Positions 43,179 through 54,300 of a stretch of 64,000 nucleotides of DNA are shown here, in pieces. The notes under the pieces are model-generated. The model saw only the letters and a program-made list of their open reading frames with translations. It had not been told where the DNA came from and ran no database searches. Every line of letters starts with the position of its first letter. Positions within the stretch are counted from its first letter, which is position 1. The DNA comes from Tetrapyrgos nigripes. Taxonomy: Eukaryota > Basidiomycota > Agaricomycetes > Agaricales > Campanellaceae. The position numbers were made by a program, and so were the translations under genes. Location of the stretch: the NCBI GenBank assembly GCA_013368315.1, contig JAACJM010000237.1, positions 1 through 64,000 of the forward strand. Reading direction: 5' to 3'.

Positions 43179-43527
43179 CAAGGGGGTCCGGGCCGGGGCT
43201 AGGTAGGTAGGTTCCCTGGCGAAGCCCTTAAATTTTTTTTTTTTTACCGACTCATTTGGAGCTGGCAAGCATGCTGGCGGGTGTCAATCTGGTGAGCTGT
43301 GAAGTTAAACACATAAATATATGCTCACCAGATGTTTTTGGACAATTACGCAGTATCTCTAAGCGTGAGCCGGGTAAGGTTCCGACTGTCCGGCAAAGCA
43401 CGAGACTTGAGGTCATGTGCACATACTATATTTGGCAGGTAAATTCGTGTGAACTTACCTTATATAGAAGGTAAGGTAGGTAGGTTCCTCGACCGAGGCA
43501 CTAAATTTTTTTTTTCAGACCCCCTTG
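43179..43527. mobile_element. hAT-type MITE (copy B)
   Basis: 349 bp with ends CAAGGGGGTCCGG and CAGACCCCCTTG, flanked by tacgcgac and tacgtgac (8 bp, one C/T difference at a CpG). Both inner ends contain taggtaggttcc and an A/T run. No coding capacity. Same end sequence type as copies A and C. Confidence 0.78.
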
Positions 43528-43535
43528 TACGTGAC

Positions 43536-45959
43536 CGTAAAATCCATTGCGCATGTCAACCGTGTATAGACCAAGTATAGACCATGTCTTCACCACTTCT
43601 GAGCATCTCAACTCTTACAAGACACCTTATAGCACATTTAATGAACCGCGGTACCTCCATGAGGCCCTCTTTCTGCCAAATTTTTGCTCATGAATGGATT
43701 GCTCGGGTTTCAGACTGGATGGTTCCACGGCCTGAGCCCTCTGCGCCGGTTGCCTTGTCATCAAGCAGATTTACTCCTCGGGCACGTGTTCTAGTCACCG
43801 TCACCCATACAAGTGCCAGAGGAAGGAAGAGTCAACATGACCACTGTGCGCCCAGGAAAGGGTGAATGTCACCCCAGCAGATAAACCAATGGCTGGTTGA
43901 GAATTACCCAAAGAACGGTTGAGTATCAACCACCGAGTGGGTGATCACAGGATAAAACCGATAGGTGATTTTGACCCAACATAAGGTTGACATTTACCCC
44001 GTATATTTCCGCAAATAATCCATGTCACCCCTGCACCGTTCAAGGGGTGAGCAATGGGTGACCACTTTTCACCTTTGGTTTTGTTACATGCTTGCCCATC
44101 CAGTCAACTTTGCTGCACAGAAATAAGATCATTTTGGCAAGTATGAAGATACAAATGACATGCGTATGCTACACTAGTCAGATGGCATATGTAGGATGCA
44201 ATAAAGAACAGCATAGGAAAAAGTGGTGGGAGGAAGAGGGACTAATATGTAGCTGTAATGTGATAAGATCCAGCAAAAAAAAGTCAGCAAAAAAGCATGC
44301 TTTGAAGTGAAGAGACACACCAAGACCAGGCAAAGGGACCAATGATGCATAAATTTCAGCAACAAGTAGACAGGCATGCGGAAAATACACACCCGGTTCC
44401 AGCCACATCATAGAGCTTCATTTGATGCGTGTCGGAGGCTTGTTGTCGCCGTGCAGGCTCGTCACTAGGCAAAGAGGTTAGTAAATTGTGAGTGAGAAAA
44501 GCTCACTATAACAACTCACCAAGCTCAGTCATCCTGTAAACAGGTTATTACTGTTTCCTACCCCATATAATAATGACCTTCGGAGTGGGATCTGAAGCAT
44601 AAATCAAAGGTTAGACCTCATGAGCTGGTTCGATCGAGATGAGATAATAAGGGAGATAGTCTTGAAGTTCATGTAGGTGAGCTCTAGTGTCCATGGGCCC
44701 AGAAAGACTGCAAGAAATCTCAAGTTTGGTTGAGGAGCGACCGGCATTACTTCGTATTGAATAGAGCTGGCTGTTGATAAAAGGGCTGTAACAGCCTCAA
44801 GGAGAACACACTTGAAGCGTTGAGGTCATTGTAAGATACCAGGAACATAAATTGGCAGTCAGAGATGACAGTAGTGACAACCAGTGTGAGCAGGCTTAGG
44901 ACATATGTGTTGACTGTTGTGGTTGAGGAAGAAAAAACGAACATAACGTGACCATATTGCATCATTGTGACACATTTGGATGGTCGGACTATGCCGGTGC
45001 GCGCAGGGTGAAGGGTGATTTTCACCTTCACCAACGGTTGAAACTTCAAAAGGGTGAACATCACGGAACTGGGACAAACATGGTAAACCACGCCATTGAT
45101 GGTATATGCTTGCCATCGTACTCCATAACATGGCACCCCGATGGCAACTGCATACCATCCACTACCATCTTCAAACTATGATGGTCTTTGCATGGCCAGC
45201 ATATGCCATGCATGGCAATGTTCATCCCAATTCCATGATGAAGCTGAGGGTGAGGGCAGGGTGAGATTAAACCAAGGTTAAACCAGTTTTTGGGTGATGG
45301 GTGACCGACACCCGAGAAAAAGGTGAGTATCAACCTTTATTGGTTTCACAGTGGACAATGCCAGCAAAGGCGCAACGTCATTTTCGGTCACGTCTTGGTC
45401 ACGTCCGAATAGCGCAACGCGGATTTCGCACGTGACCGAAAAGCGCAAACTGTCTATCACCGTCGTCTTCCAATTCTTCTCAGACATGGCATACCATCCT
45501 AACGTCATCAACTACGAAAAGGCCGTACGATAGTGTGTCTCCATGTGTCCATGTGTCGAAACCTACTTCGGTCTGACATGTCCAAACTCAACGGACTCTA
45601 CATTGTCTGAGTCAAAAACGCCGCTCCAGTCCACATCAGGAAACTGTCCAAAAAGGTTGTGCGCGGTTGTCGGCGGTTGTACAACCGCTTACAACCCAAA
45701 ACCTCACAACCGTACAACATTCCCACAACCTAATATTTTGAGGAACATTATAGAAGTCCCTTTGACAAAATTTTGTATGTATTCGTTCCAGTTCAACAAT
45801 ATCTTGGTATTTCATTATCCTAACATACAAATCTACTCTAAAAGTGCTACGGAACGAGAGATACAGAGGTGCCAAAAGTCGAGGAGTCCTGTCGGCAACC
45901 AAAAAACCCCCGGTAACCCCGCAATGAAATCGGGCCATTTCCTGATGCAAGTATCTGCC
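43536..45959. other. Repeat-rich stretch without confident genes
   Basis: 43584-43865 is open on the plus strand for 93 codons but unrecognised. Short inverted motifs (aaaccaat...ggttga) near 43885 and 45345 may mark an unidentified element of about 1.46 kb. 45090-45235 has many atggc/gccat words. 45650-45735 holds a cluster of cggttgt and acaaccg words, resembling a transposon subterminal region. Confidence 0.45.
45369..45452 (-). repeat. Small GCGC/TTCGGTCACGT repeat, uninterrupted copy
   Basis: 84 bp, itself partly palindromic (gcgcaa...ttttcggtcacgt at both ends in opposite orientation). It matches 43124-43178 inverted and lacks the MITE found there. Confidence 0.65.
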
Positions 45960-46350
45960 ATTTGAGCAGATATGCTATACTAGTAGGGTCAATCTTCGTG
46001 GACCCGTATGCTCTAATGTAGACCATATTTTGTATAATTCTTTGCACAATTATGATGGTAGATGTCGAAACCATGAATGCGCTCGGAGCTACTAGGAGGA
46101 GGAGGAGGAGGGTATTACCCGGGATGGGACCAAGAACTAGGAAGTTCCACATGCTTGATGTATGAAGTCCCCTTCCGCCATAGCATGCTATGAAGTTGAG
46201 AAGACATTGTAAGCTTTGCAGTCAAGAATTATCACCCATTAAAGATGAGCCATTCACTAAATTACAATCCTTCAATTGCTTGTCCGATAGTCGCTGCTTC
46301 ATTCACCATGATTTCATGATCTGTTAAGAAACTTGCCAAGGACATGCGAT
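45960..46350 (-). pseudogene. N-terminal fragment of a second membrane-protein gene
   Basis: Minus-strand reading gives S-F-L-T-D-H-E-I-M-V-N-E-A-A-T-I-G-Q-A, like the S-F-L-T-D-Q-D-L-L-V-V-E-G-A-I-I-G start of the gene at 41961, and M-S-S-Q-L-H, also shared. A hydrophobic stretch with V-S-T-S-T-I-I-I-V-Q-R follows. Stops interrupt it and no 3' half is nearby. Confidence 0.5.
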
Positions 46351-46857
46351 ATTTTCCGCGGAGATGGCTGAGGACTCTGGGAAAAGACTGTAAAAACCTA
46401 CTCAACGTAAGTTGGGCGTTTATTTGCGAAGAACTGCTGTAATGCGCAAGAATCTATCACTGTCCTCCTGAGTAAACTCAACAGAATACTTATTAGTGAA
46501 GATATCTGATTTGATCGCTGTTTCAGAAACTTCAGAAACAACCGACCTATGCATTATTCCGAAGGCTTATTCAGGCCGAGAATAGTCAGAGTATCCTGTC
46601 TTGCGATTTTTGTAGCCTGAGTACGCGTACGCGTCGCGTTCGAGGACGCGTCTTGTCGCAAAACGTGACCATGAGAATCTTCACCGGCGTTCCGCGGCTA
46701 CACAGCCTACACTGACGTCTAAATATAGAAAAATGTATCATCTTTTCGTCACGACTCACATACACTCCTTGCACATTCCTGATGCTCCGTATGCATATCG
46801 GGCGCAGCTGACCCGGTCATACGACCTAGATGTCCCTGTAGAATTGTTGAGGGGACA

Positions 46858-46865
46858 TATATAAA
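46858..46865 (+). promoter_or_regulatory. TATA box of the MmgE/PrpD gene
   Basis: tatataaa, ending 63 bases before the ATG at 46929, with a pyrimidine-rich leader (cttctgtcttctcctcttc) just before the start codon, usual for well-expressed fungal genes. Confidence 0.6.
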
Positions 46866-46928
46866 CCGTTAAGTATTTGTTGAGTAACTTCAGCCCCCAA
46901 ACCTTCTGTCTTCTCCTCTTCACGGTCC

Positions 46929-48302
46929 ATGGCTACCCTCGCACTCGCCTCCTGGGCCACGAATCTCACCTACACGAATCTCACACCGGGCGTCATTGAC
47001 TCCGCCGTCAAAAGCGTCTACAACTGGGCCGGTTGTGCCATCGGAGGCTACACCCAAGATGCACCTCACATCGCTCAAAACACTACTCAGCTCTCTTTCA
47101 GTGGACCTCCTACATCCAGCATCCTAGGATCCAACGGCTCCATCTCATCTAGCTTCGTAGACGCTCAAACCGCCGCACTCGTCAACGGTATTGCAGGCCA
47201 CGTAGATGATTACGACGATACGCACCTCGCTACGATTATTCATCCAGCAGGAACAGTCGCTTCTGCTCTTCTAGCTGTAGCAGAATGGAAATCAGACCCT
47301 GATGCCGGCGTACCGATTACAGGACAAGATTTTCTCACTGCATTCGTCGCTGGAGTCGAAGCCGAGCTTAAATTAGGATTATCTGTCTGGCCAGAGCATT
47401 ACGATGTGGGATGGCATGATACGAGTACGACGGGATCTATCGGAGCTGCAGTCGCTGTTGGGAAACTTTTAGGTCTGGACACGACGAGGATGCAACACGC
47501 AATCGGTGTAGCAGCTACCCAAGTCATCGGTATGCAAGAATTCTTCGGATCCATGACAAAATCATTCCATGTCGGACGAGCGGCACAGAGTGGGATGTTG
47601 GCGGCATTACTTGCGGAGAATGGGTTCACGAGTTCGTTGCAAGGGCTTGAGGCTCAGTTTGGGTGGTTGCATGTGGTTAGTACGAGGGAGAATGCGAGTG
47701 CATATTTTGAGCAGCTAGGGAGTATTTGGGAGATCCAGCAGAATACATTTAAACCCTTTCCTTGCGGTATCGTTATGCATCCAACTATTGATGCGTGCAT
47801 TCAGCTGCATAACGAGACCTTGGATGGAGGGAAATCGGTCTCGTCGATTCAAGCTGTGAACCTGCTCGTCAACCCTGAAGTACTCGTCCTTACTGGGAAA
47901 ACTGACCCTCAGACGGGCCTCGAAAGCAAGTTCAGCATATACCATGCAGCAGCTATCGGGCTTTTATTTGGAGAAGGGACGCCTACGGAATTTACAGATG
48001 ATGTGGTGAAGAATCAGACGGTGGTGGATTTGAGGAATAAAGTAAAGGTGATGACGGATGACAGTATTGCGGAGGACCAGGCGAATGTGACGATTACATT
48101 TGATGACGGGAGTACGATGGAGAAGCATATCGAGCATGCTATTGGGAGTTTGGATAATCCCTTGACGGATGACGAGTTGAAGAAGAAGTTTATGGATCAG
48201 GTAACGAGGGCAATTGGTGGTCAGAGGGCAGAGAAGGCGAATGATGCTTTTACAAATATAGGAAACTTGAGCGACGTGGGGAAGATTAGGATGTTATTCT
48301 AG
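46929..48302 (+). CDS. MmgE/PrpD-family protein, probable dehydratase or decarboxylase
   Basis: 457 codons in one exon. The family includes 2-methylcitrate dehydratase and cis-aconitate decarboxylase. Residues 90-99 read G-H-V-D-D-Y-D-D-T-H, the Asp/His-rich active-site loop. H-P-A-G-T-V (105-110), G-W-H-D-T-S-T-T-G (161-169) and K-S-F-H-V-G-R-A-A (211-219) are further conserved blocks. The all-alpha N-terminal domain is followed by the smaller C-terminal domain. No signal peptide or mitochondrial leader is evident, so it is probably cytosolic. Length is normal. The substrate cannot be decided from sequence. A damaged partial copy is at 39627. Confidence 0.9.
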   Translation: MATLALASWATNLTYTNLTPGVIDSAVKSVYNWAGCAIGGYTQDAPHIAQNTTQLSFSGPPTSSILGSNGSISSSFVDAQTAALVNGIAGHVDDYDDTHLATIIHPAGTVASALLAVAEWKSDPDAGVPITGQDFLTAFVAGVEAELKLGLSVWPEHYDVGWHDTSTTGSIGAAVAVGKLLGLDTTRMQHAIGVAATQVIGMQEFFGSMTKSFHVGRAAQSGMLAALLAENGFTSSLQGLEAQFGWLHVVSTRENASAYFEQLGSIWEIQQNTFKPFPCGIVMHPTIDACIQLHNETLDGGKSVSSIQAVNLLVNPEVLVLTGKTDPQTGLESKFSIYHAAAIGLLFGEGTPTEFTDDVVKNQTVVDLRNKVKVMTDDSIAEDQANVTITFDDGSTMEKHIEHAIGSLDNPLTDDELKKKFMDQVTRAIGGQRAEKANDAFTNIGNLSDVGKIRMLF

Positions 48303-48392
48303 TACTCCAGTCTGTCGTCGCAGAATGAACGCAATTTTGAATTTCATTGTGCTGTCGGTCAAAGGAGAAGTACGCATAACACTCAAAATTCT

Positions 48393-49150
48393 TTACTTAG
48401 CTCCCACCCTTTCTAGACACTTTCTGAGCTGATCATGCACGACGGCGCTGATGGCTCTTCTTTCAATAACAAGATAAACAAACCGAAGTCCTTTGACGTC
48501 GTTATTCTCAATACTATCTTCGTCTGATGAGCTAGCTTTGGATAACCGAAATAAAACCCTCTTGGCAAACACTTCATTATCAAGCATCGCAGCCCTGGTA
48601 GTGACTGAGAGCCGGGCAAGTTTAGGAAGCAACATGACAGACGGAGGCAGCGGGAGAGATCATGATATGCGGGGCTAGTACTATGAAGCCTCCGAAGGAG
48701 GGATTTCAACATGAGAGCATTCTCACCGGAACCATCTCTACAGTCGTTTAACGTCAAATCGACGACTGTAGGAACACATTAAAGTAAGAGAAGAACGTCA
48801 GACTGCGAGATTGCCTATCTATACAACACGAGGATCATGATGGAACACTTAGTAAAACTGGGAGAATTGCTTTCATGGCCAAGACAGATCCTCGTTCTTT
48901 TTACCATCAACGCTGCGCATGAGCGTAAGAGTTTGCAATTTAGGGAAACCGAGAGCGCCGAAGAGGCAAAAAAGAGTGTCGTTGGCTTTTTCATTACAGC
49001 CGAAACTGATAGTGCGTCCAGAGCGAAGTTGGTCAAGGGTTTGGTCGAGGAAGTTGGATGGCATAGCAGAAAGAGCCTGGAAAGGTGGGATGATAATTCC
49101 AGATATTACCAGCTTAAAAAAGACGATTAGCAGACAGAATGACTTACTAC
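48393..49150 (-). pseudogene. F-box/LRR-type gene, C-terminal relic
   Basis: Minus-strand pieces resemble the C-terminal part of Agaricomycete F-box/LRR proteins: L-F-G-A-L-G-F-P-K-L-Q-T-L-T-L near 48930, L-T-L-N-D-C-R-D-G near 48750, and L-P-K-L-A-R-L-S-V-T-T-R with a final L-R-F-V-Y-L-V-I-E-R-R-A-I-S-A near 48470. The pieces lie in different frames with stops between them and I find no F-box. Such proteins normally recruit substrates to SCF ubiquitin ligase; this copy looks dead. Confidence 0.5.
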
Positions 49151-49752
49151 ATTAGTGAATATATGCAGCCGAATCCTGGTGGCAGAAGGTGTTGACAATG
49201 GTCGTGTTGGAATGAGAAAGTTGCTAGGCCTGGGAAATTTTTCGTGACGCGTCGTGCCCCTATTTTGGGGAGTATAGCCTCTTGTCTAACCGGACTTAAC
49301 ACCTCAAAGTAGAAAAACAGCTAATTAGATAGCCACAAAGGCACTGATTACTAGCAAGTACGCAGACACGAAGTTATAGTTGGTCTAAATCTGGGCGCAT
49401 GTCTCATCCGACATGTAGTGCTACGTTGTCTTTGCACAGCACTTTCTTATCCGTGGGTCTGTGAAGCATTCATTACAGATAATGGGCGAAGTCGGTATGT
49501 TCGCCTTCACGGATGTCGCTTCCTAAAAGAGACGACCAGCTTCCACGGATATTTCATAACCAGTGCACCTCAGCGAGATAAATACTAGGTAACACTCGAA
49601 AATTAAGAGTTCACTCGAGCTGGACTCATTTGTGCTGGTAAGCCTTTACTCTGCTTTATATTCTAGACGTTCAGCTAACTAGGTTTGACATAGGTCACAT
49701 TGAAATATCATTACTTACGATTCGATCCGACGCATTTACATCTATAGTAGCC
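49151..49752. other. Intergenic region
   Basis: No coding signal. It is upstream of the secreted-protein gene; a possible leader intron gtaagc...ag lies about 49637-49693. Confidence 0.5.
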
Positions 49753-51004
49753 ATGTCTTCGAAGGCTCGAGTCTACAAGCACAGTGTTGTACACATCATT
49801 ATTGGGATTTTCTTGGTAGCTAGCCTGCAAGCGCTCGCATTACCACTGAATTCAACGGTCAGTGCAATTCTCTCCCAACAATCGCGAGTACTGAACCCGA
49901 ATCTCACTATTATGGACAGTATTTCTCTCTCACAAACCTGAACTCTTCAAGTCCAATCCTACCACGAGCTCCAAGTCCGAGTTCTTTATCAAAACGACAT
50001 CCACAAATTACAGGATCCGGCAAGAGGGGTGTCTATCTCTTTTACGGAACGACTCCCAGGGCAGCAGAATCCATTTGGGATAAGCATATCGATTTGAAGT
50101 TATCCCGAGGGGGGTTCCAGGGGAATTTAACCCAGGCGTGGGGAAGGAAGTCGGTGGTAGAGGAACAGCTATCTATTTGACCGACAGCTTGTTGAATGCG
50201 GCGAGAATGGCTTGTTCGCTTGGTACTAGGCCTCAGAAGGTTGATGTTATCAGTATGTATACCTGGTTGTTCCTTTCATGATTTCAGAACGCGTAGCTGA
50301 TCAATGACACTCGAACTGGTAGCGTTCGAGGTACAGGGAGAAGGGTTCGTATTCAAAATTGGAAACTCCAAGTCACTGAATCTAACGTTCGGAGGTAGTG
50401 CCAAAGTTTTCCGTTTCGATGAGCAGCAGGACAAGTCTTGGAAGCAGCTGTGGACGACGGTACGTCATTGTTCATCTTATCATCCATATTGCCATATCCC
50501 GTAGTCGTCGTATAATTTACTTACACTTACCCAGTTCACAACCAGTAATCTAGCTCGCACTTGGCCCAATGTCCAAAAAAAGGACCCCAAGCTCTATAAA
50601 GAGATAGAAAGTCTGTACTCTACTCACGACGTGATTGAAGGGTAAGCCTCGTCTTCGTTTATCCTTGCTCGACTCGTGCTGACCATAAATCGTTGAAGAC
50701 CTATGAAGGCAAACCCAGGCAAGTATATTTGATTCCAAACGCCGCAACGACGGCGACGCTCAGGCTTAACCCTTTCTTGGCAGATCTTTTCTGGCAATAC
50801 GCTGTCCTCGATCAAAATTTCATCAACCAAAAGATGAAGAGCAAAGAATGGTCCAAAGGAATTCCATGTGATGAACGTATACCTTCAGCGCGGACTCTTA
50901 GTAAGAACGACTACTTGACAAGCATTCATGGGGACCCTGGGTATAGTAAAATGTATCAAAAGTTGGGTGGTATGTGGGGATGGTCTATGTCCAGAGTTCC
51001 GTAA
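49753..51004 (+). pseudogene. Secreted protein gene of unknown function, one or more frameshifts
   Basis: The ATG at 49753 opens a signal peptide (hydrophobic I-I-I-G-I-F-L-V-A-S). A GT-AG intron at 49858-49919 restores the frame into Y-F-S-L-T-N and G-V-Y-L-F-Y-G-T-T-P-R-A-A-E-S-I-W. A one-base loss in the G-run near 50120 shifts the frame to G-R-G-T-A-I-Y-L-T-D-S-L-L-N-A-A. An intron at about 50253-50321 leads to F-E-V-Q-G-E-G-F-V-F-K-I-G, and further introns at about 50460-50534 and 50640 to the C-terminal L-F-W-Q-Y-A-V-L-D-Q-N-F. The Y-H/G-T-T...G-x-A-I-Y-L-T-D pattern weakly recalls ADP-ribosyltransferase-like folds. Frameshift or sequencing error cannot be told apart. Confidence 0.5.
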
Positions 51005-51398
51005 CTAGGAATTCTAATGCACTTCCACGTACTTGTACACTGGCGGAGCACTGATGTTTGTACACTGTAGACTCGACTAGTAAGTAGTAGGTGATCGAAT
51101 ATTTTCGACTTCTGATCACCGACTCTCAGCGTTCAGAACAAACACTGACGGTATGTATTTCATATATCTCCATCAACACATGTACAAGGTGTACGTAGCT
51201 AAAGACTACATATCAAGAAAGCAATTCCAATTGACATCAAAAACGTTAAAAACATAATCATCAAAAGCATTCTCAAAAGCGGTAAGAGCGTTGAATGTTA
51301 AAAGCTAAAAGGTCTGTCTGTCCATGCTTATCTTTTTGAACAGAAAGAAAAGGAGAGAGAGTCCTAGGCAATGAGCACGGGTATCGGGGTATACCAAC

Positions 51399-54300
51399 CT
51401 AGGTCCTAGGTATATTTCCCCTCAACCTAACATCCCTCGAACTAGCCCCAACAAGCACCTTAACATCCCCAAGATCACGCGCACCCTTCTTCCACCCCCC
51501 TCCACTCAACCCTTCTACTCCCTCACCTCCCTGCTTACCCGCTTCCCCAGCAGGCACACTATCCCAAACACTCAAATCATGCCTACTCAACCACAAACTC
51601 ACTTTCTTACTTTCTCCTACATCCAAATCATCGACATTCGCGAATCCTTTCAATACACGAGGAGGTTCGCCTGAAGAAGCCGGGAATGAGAGGTATAGTT
51701 GGGGGATTTCTCCACCGGGGAGAGAGCCGGTGTTGGTTACGGTGAATTGGACGCGGTATGCGGGACGGTGGAGCCAGGGGGCTGTGGAGGTGCCGGAGAC
51801 GCCGGTACTAGAAGAGGTGTCTGCGTCTCTGGACTCGAGGGTAATGTTGAGGCCTGAAGTCGAGTTGGTGTTGGTGTTGGTGTCGTTGCCAGCAGAGGTG
51901 GAGTTTGTGCCGTCGGTGGAAGTGGAATTCGTACCCGTCGTACCCGCACCCGTGATCGAAGTCGAGTTTGATGAACCTTCTTCACCAGCATCTCCAGTGG
52001 AAGTCGAGTTGGATGAACCTTCGCCAGCCGTACCGGTGGTCGAGTTGGTGCCGCTGGAACCGGTACCCGTAGTCGTCGTCGGATTGGTATCAGACACATT
52101 AGCACCACCACCAATAACCGTATTCGGCGTAGGCGGCCAACTCGCCAAACTCGTCTTTCCAGCTTCCCATCTTCTAATTGCTTCCCTATCGGATTCGTCT
52201 CCGTCATTTGGTGTAGGGAGAGCTGTAATAGAGAGATGGGAGTATTCGAAAGTGGTGTAAGACAATCCGAATCCGAATTCGAAGCGGGGGGTTATGTTAT
52301 GCTGGACGAGAAAGTATGAGTATCATATCATAGCACAACCATGAAAAAGGAAAAAGTAGATAACAAAGCCACTCACAGCATCAAAGAACCGATAATCAAT
52401 CAACAACCCTTCCTCATACGGAATACTCAAGATATCCGACCCCGGTGGTGTCTCCTGCCCATCCGTCATCAACTTTGCCGCAGCATCATAATCCGCCTGA
52501 CTCTTCGCAATCGTATAAGGTAACCTTCCCTGGGGATTAAAGTCCCCATACAACACATCCGTAATCGCATTCCCCGTTTCTTGTCCAGACACTCCTGCCC
52601 AAAGTACAGCTGTAACATTAGGATGATCGATCCATGGTTCAAGGATAAGCGGGCCAACTGAGTGAATGATGACTATAGTGTTGGGGTTGACGGAAGCGAC
52701 GGTTTGGACGAGGGTATCTCCGTTGTGCCATGCTGTTAGGTTTTTCCTATCTCCCTCGTTTCCATCGGGACTGAGGTATTGTTCCCCGGAATCAGAGTTG
52801 ATGAAGACGAGAGCAGCGTCTTTACGAGCGGCTTGGGAAAGTAGAGAAGTGAGGGCACTAGGAGTGAAGTCGTCGAATTGCCAGTCGAAGAGGGTACCGA
52901 TGGAGCGGTTGAAGAGGGCACGGTGTTGGAGGGCTTCGTAGGGGGAGATGAGGTAGGGGAATTGGGCGGTTCTGGAGGGGGAAAGAGAGGGGGGTTTAGC
53001 GTCAAGTACGTTGAGGAGAAGAAAAGAGAAACAAAAACAATAGAAATCGCGTCCTCAACGCCAACGTCAAAGTGAACACCAACGCCGGCCAACGTAATCG
53101 GAATCCCCTTTGGCTCCAATGACAACGATATTTAAAAAAGCCAAAAAAAAAAAAACAGAAAAAGAGACAATCCACTCACCCACTTCCCCACCCCATCGCC
53201 AAAATCCCCTCATTACCTCCCTGATCACTAAACATATTCGGTCCTCCCCTCTGCGGCGCAGCATCCAACCCAGCAACCAGCACCGCTCTTTCCCTCCCCG
53301 TCAACGGTAACGCAGGTCTCCCCAAATCCGTATTCGTATGGGGGAACTTTTGCTTAGGTTTCTCATTCTTAAGAAGAACAATCCCAGCACGGCCGATTTC
53401 GCGGACAATTTTGTAGTGGTCGGCTTGGACGTTGACACGCTCGTTGGTAGCTTCGTCGGGGATGTTGAAGGCGTTGAAGTTGGTTGAGGGGTAGGAGGGA
53501 GAGTCTTGGTGGGCTAGGTACCAGGCTGCTAGGATACGGGTTGCTGTTGAAAGAAGAAAGAAGTCGGTCAGTGATCGTCGTGGAAAGGAGGAGCTTGGAA
53601 GAGAAAGGAAAAGACGAAAACCGAAAAACAAAAGGAGAGCCATAACCTGAAACCGAGAATCACACCCAAACATCGCCCACCCGACGTCATCCAACAGCCC
53701 AGCCTAAACGGCCACAGACGGAAAGAAGTTACGTGACCTAACCCAACACCACGAATAAACCCAAATTCCTCTTTCTCCACGCCATACGTCAACGTTAACC
53801 GCCACCTAGTGGCAATGATAAACTGACGACGACAGCGACAGCGACAGCATCCATCCATCCTCCATCCCAACGTCATCGTTACTCGTCGTCGTTGCTTTCT
53901 CTTCGTTCATAAGCTCTTTCTCCTCATAAGCTCAGGGGAACAAAACGCAAAACGCAAACGCGACGAGGAAAAGGAAGAAAGAAAGCAAAGTAAAAGGGTC
54001 AAAGATGAAGAATGTAAACAGGTAAAAAGTCAAAGTCAAAGTCAAAGAAGAGAAAAACGAAGAAAGAGAACGAAACCAGAAACCCAGAAACCCAGAAAAA
54101 AGCTGTAAGCCCAACTCGCCAAACCCAGCCAACCCCTACCCACTCACACCCATCAACACCCGGCTATTGGCTAACGTGGAAGAAGCAAGAAACCCATACC
54201 CCATACCCAGTTCCACCTCCGCCTCCAAAAGAAAGAGAAAACCGAAGACGTGAACGGAGAACGGAAAACGAGAAGCCAGAAGCCAGAAGCCAGCAAGCCA

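Noticed and set aside
51730..52260. 176-codon plus-strand frame and 156-codon shifted minus frame over the last beta-glucosidase exon
   Set aside because: Shadows of the Ser/Thr/Gly-rich insert; the GH3 frame continues with conserved motifs on both sides.
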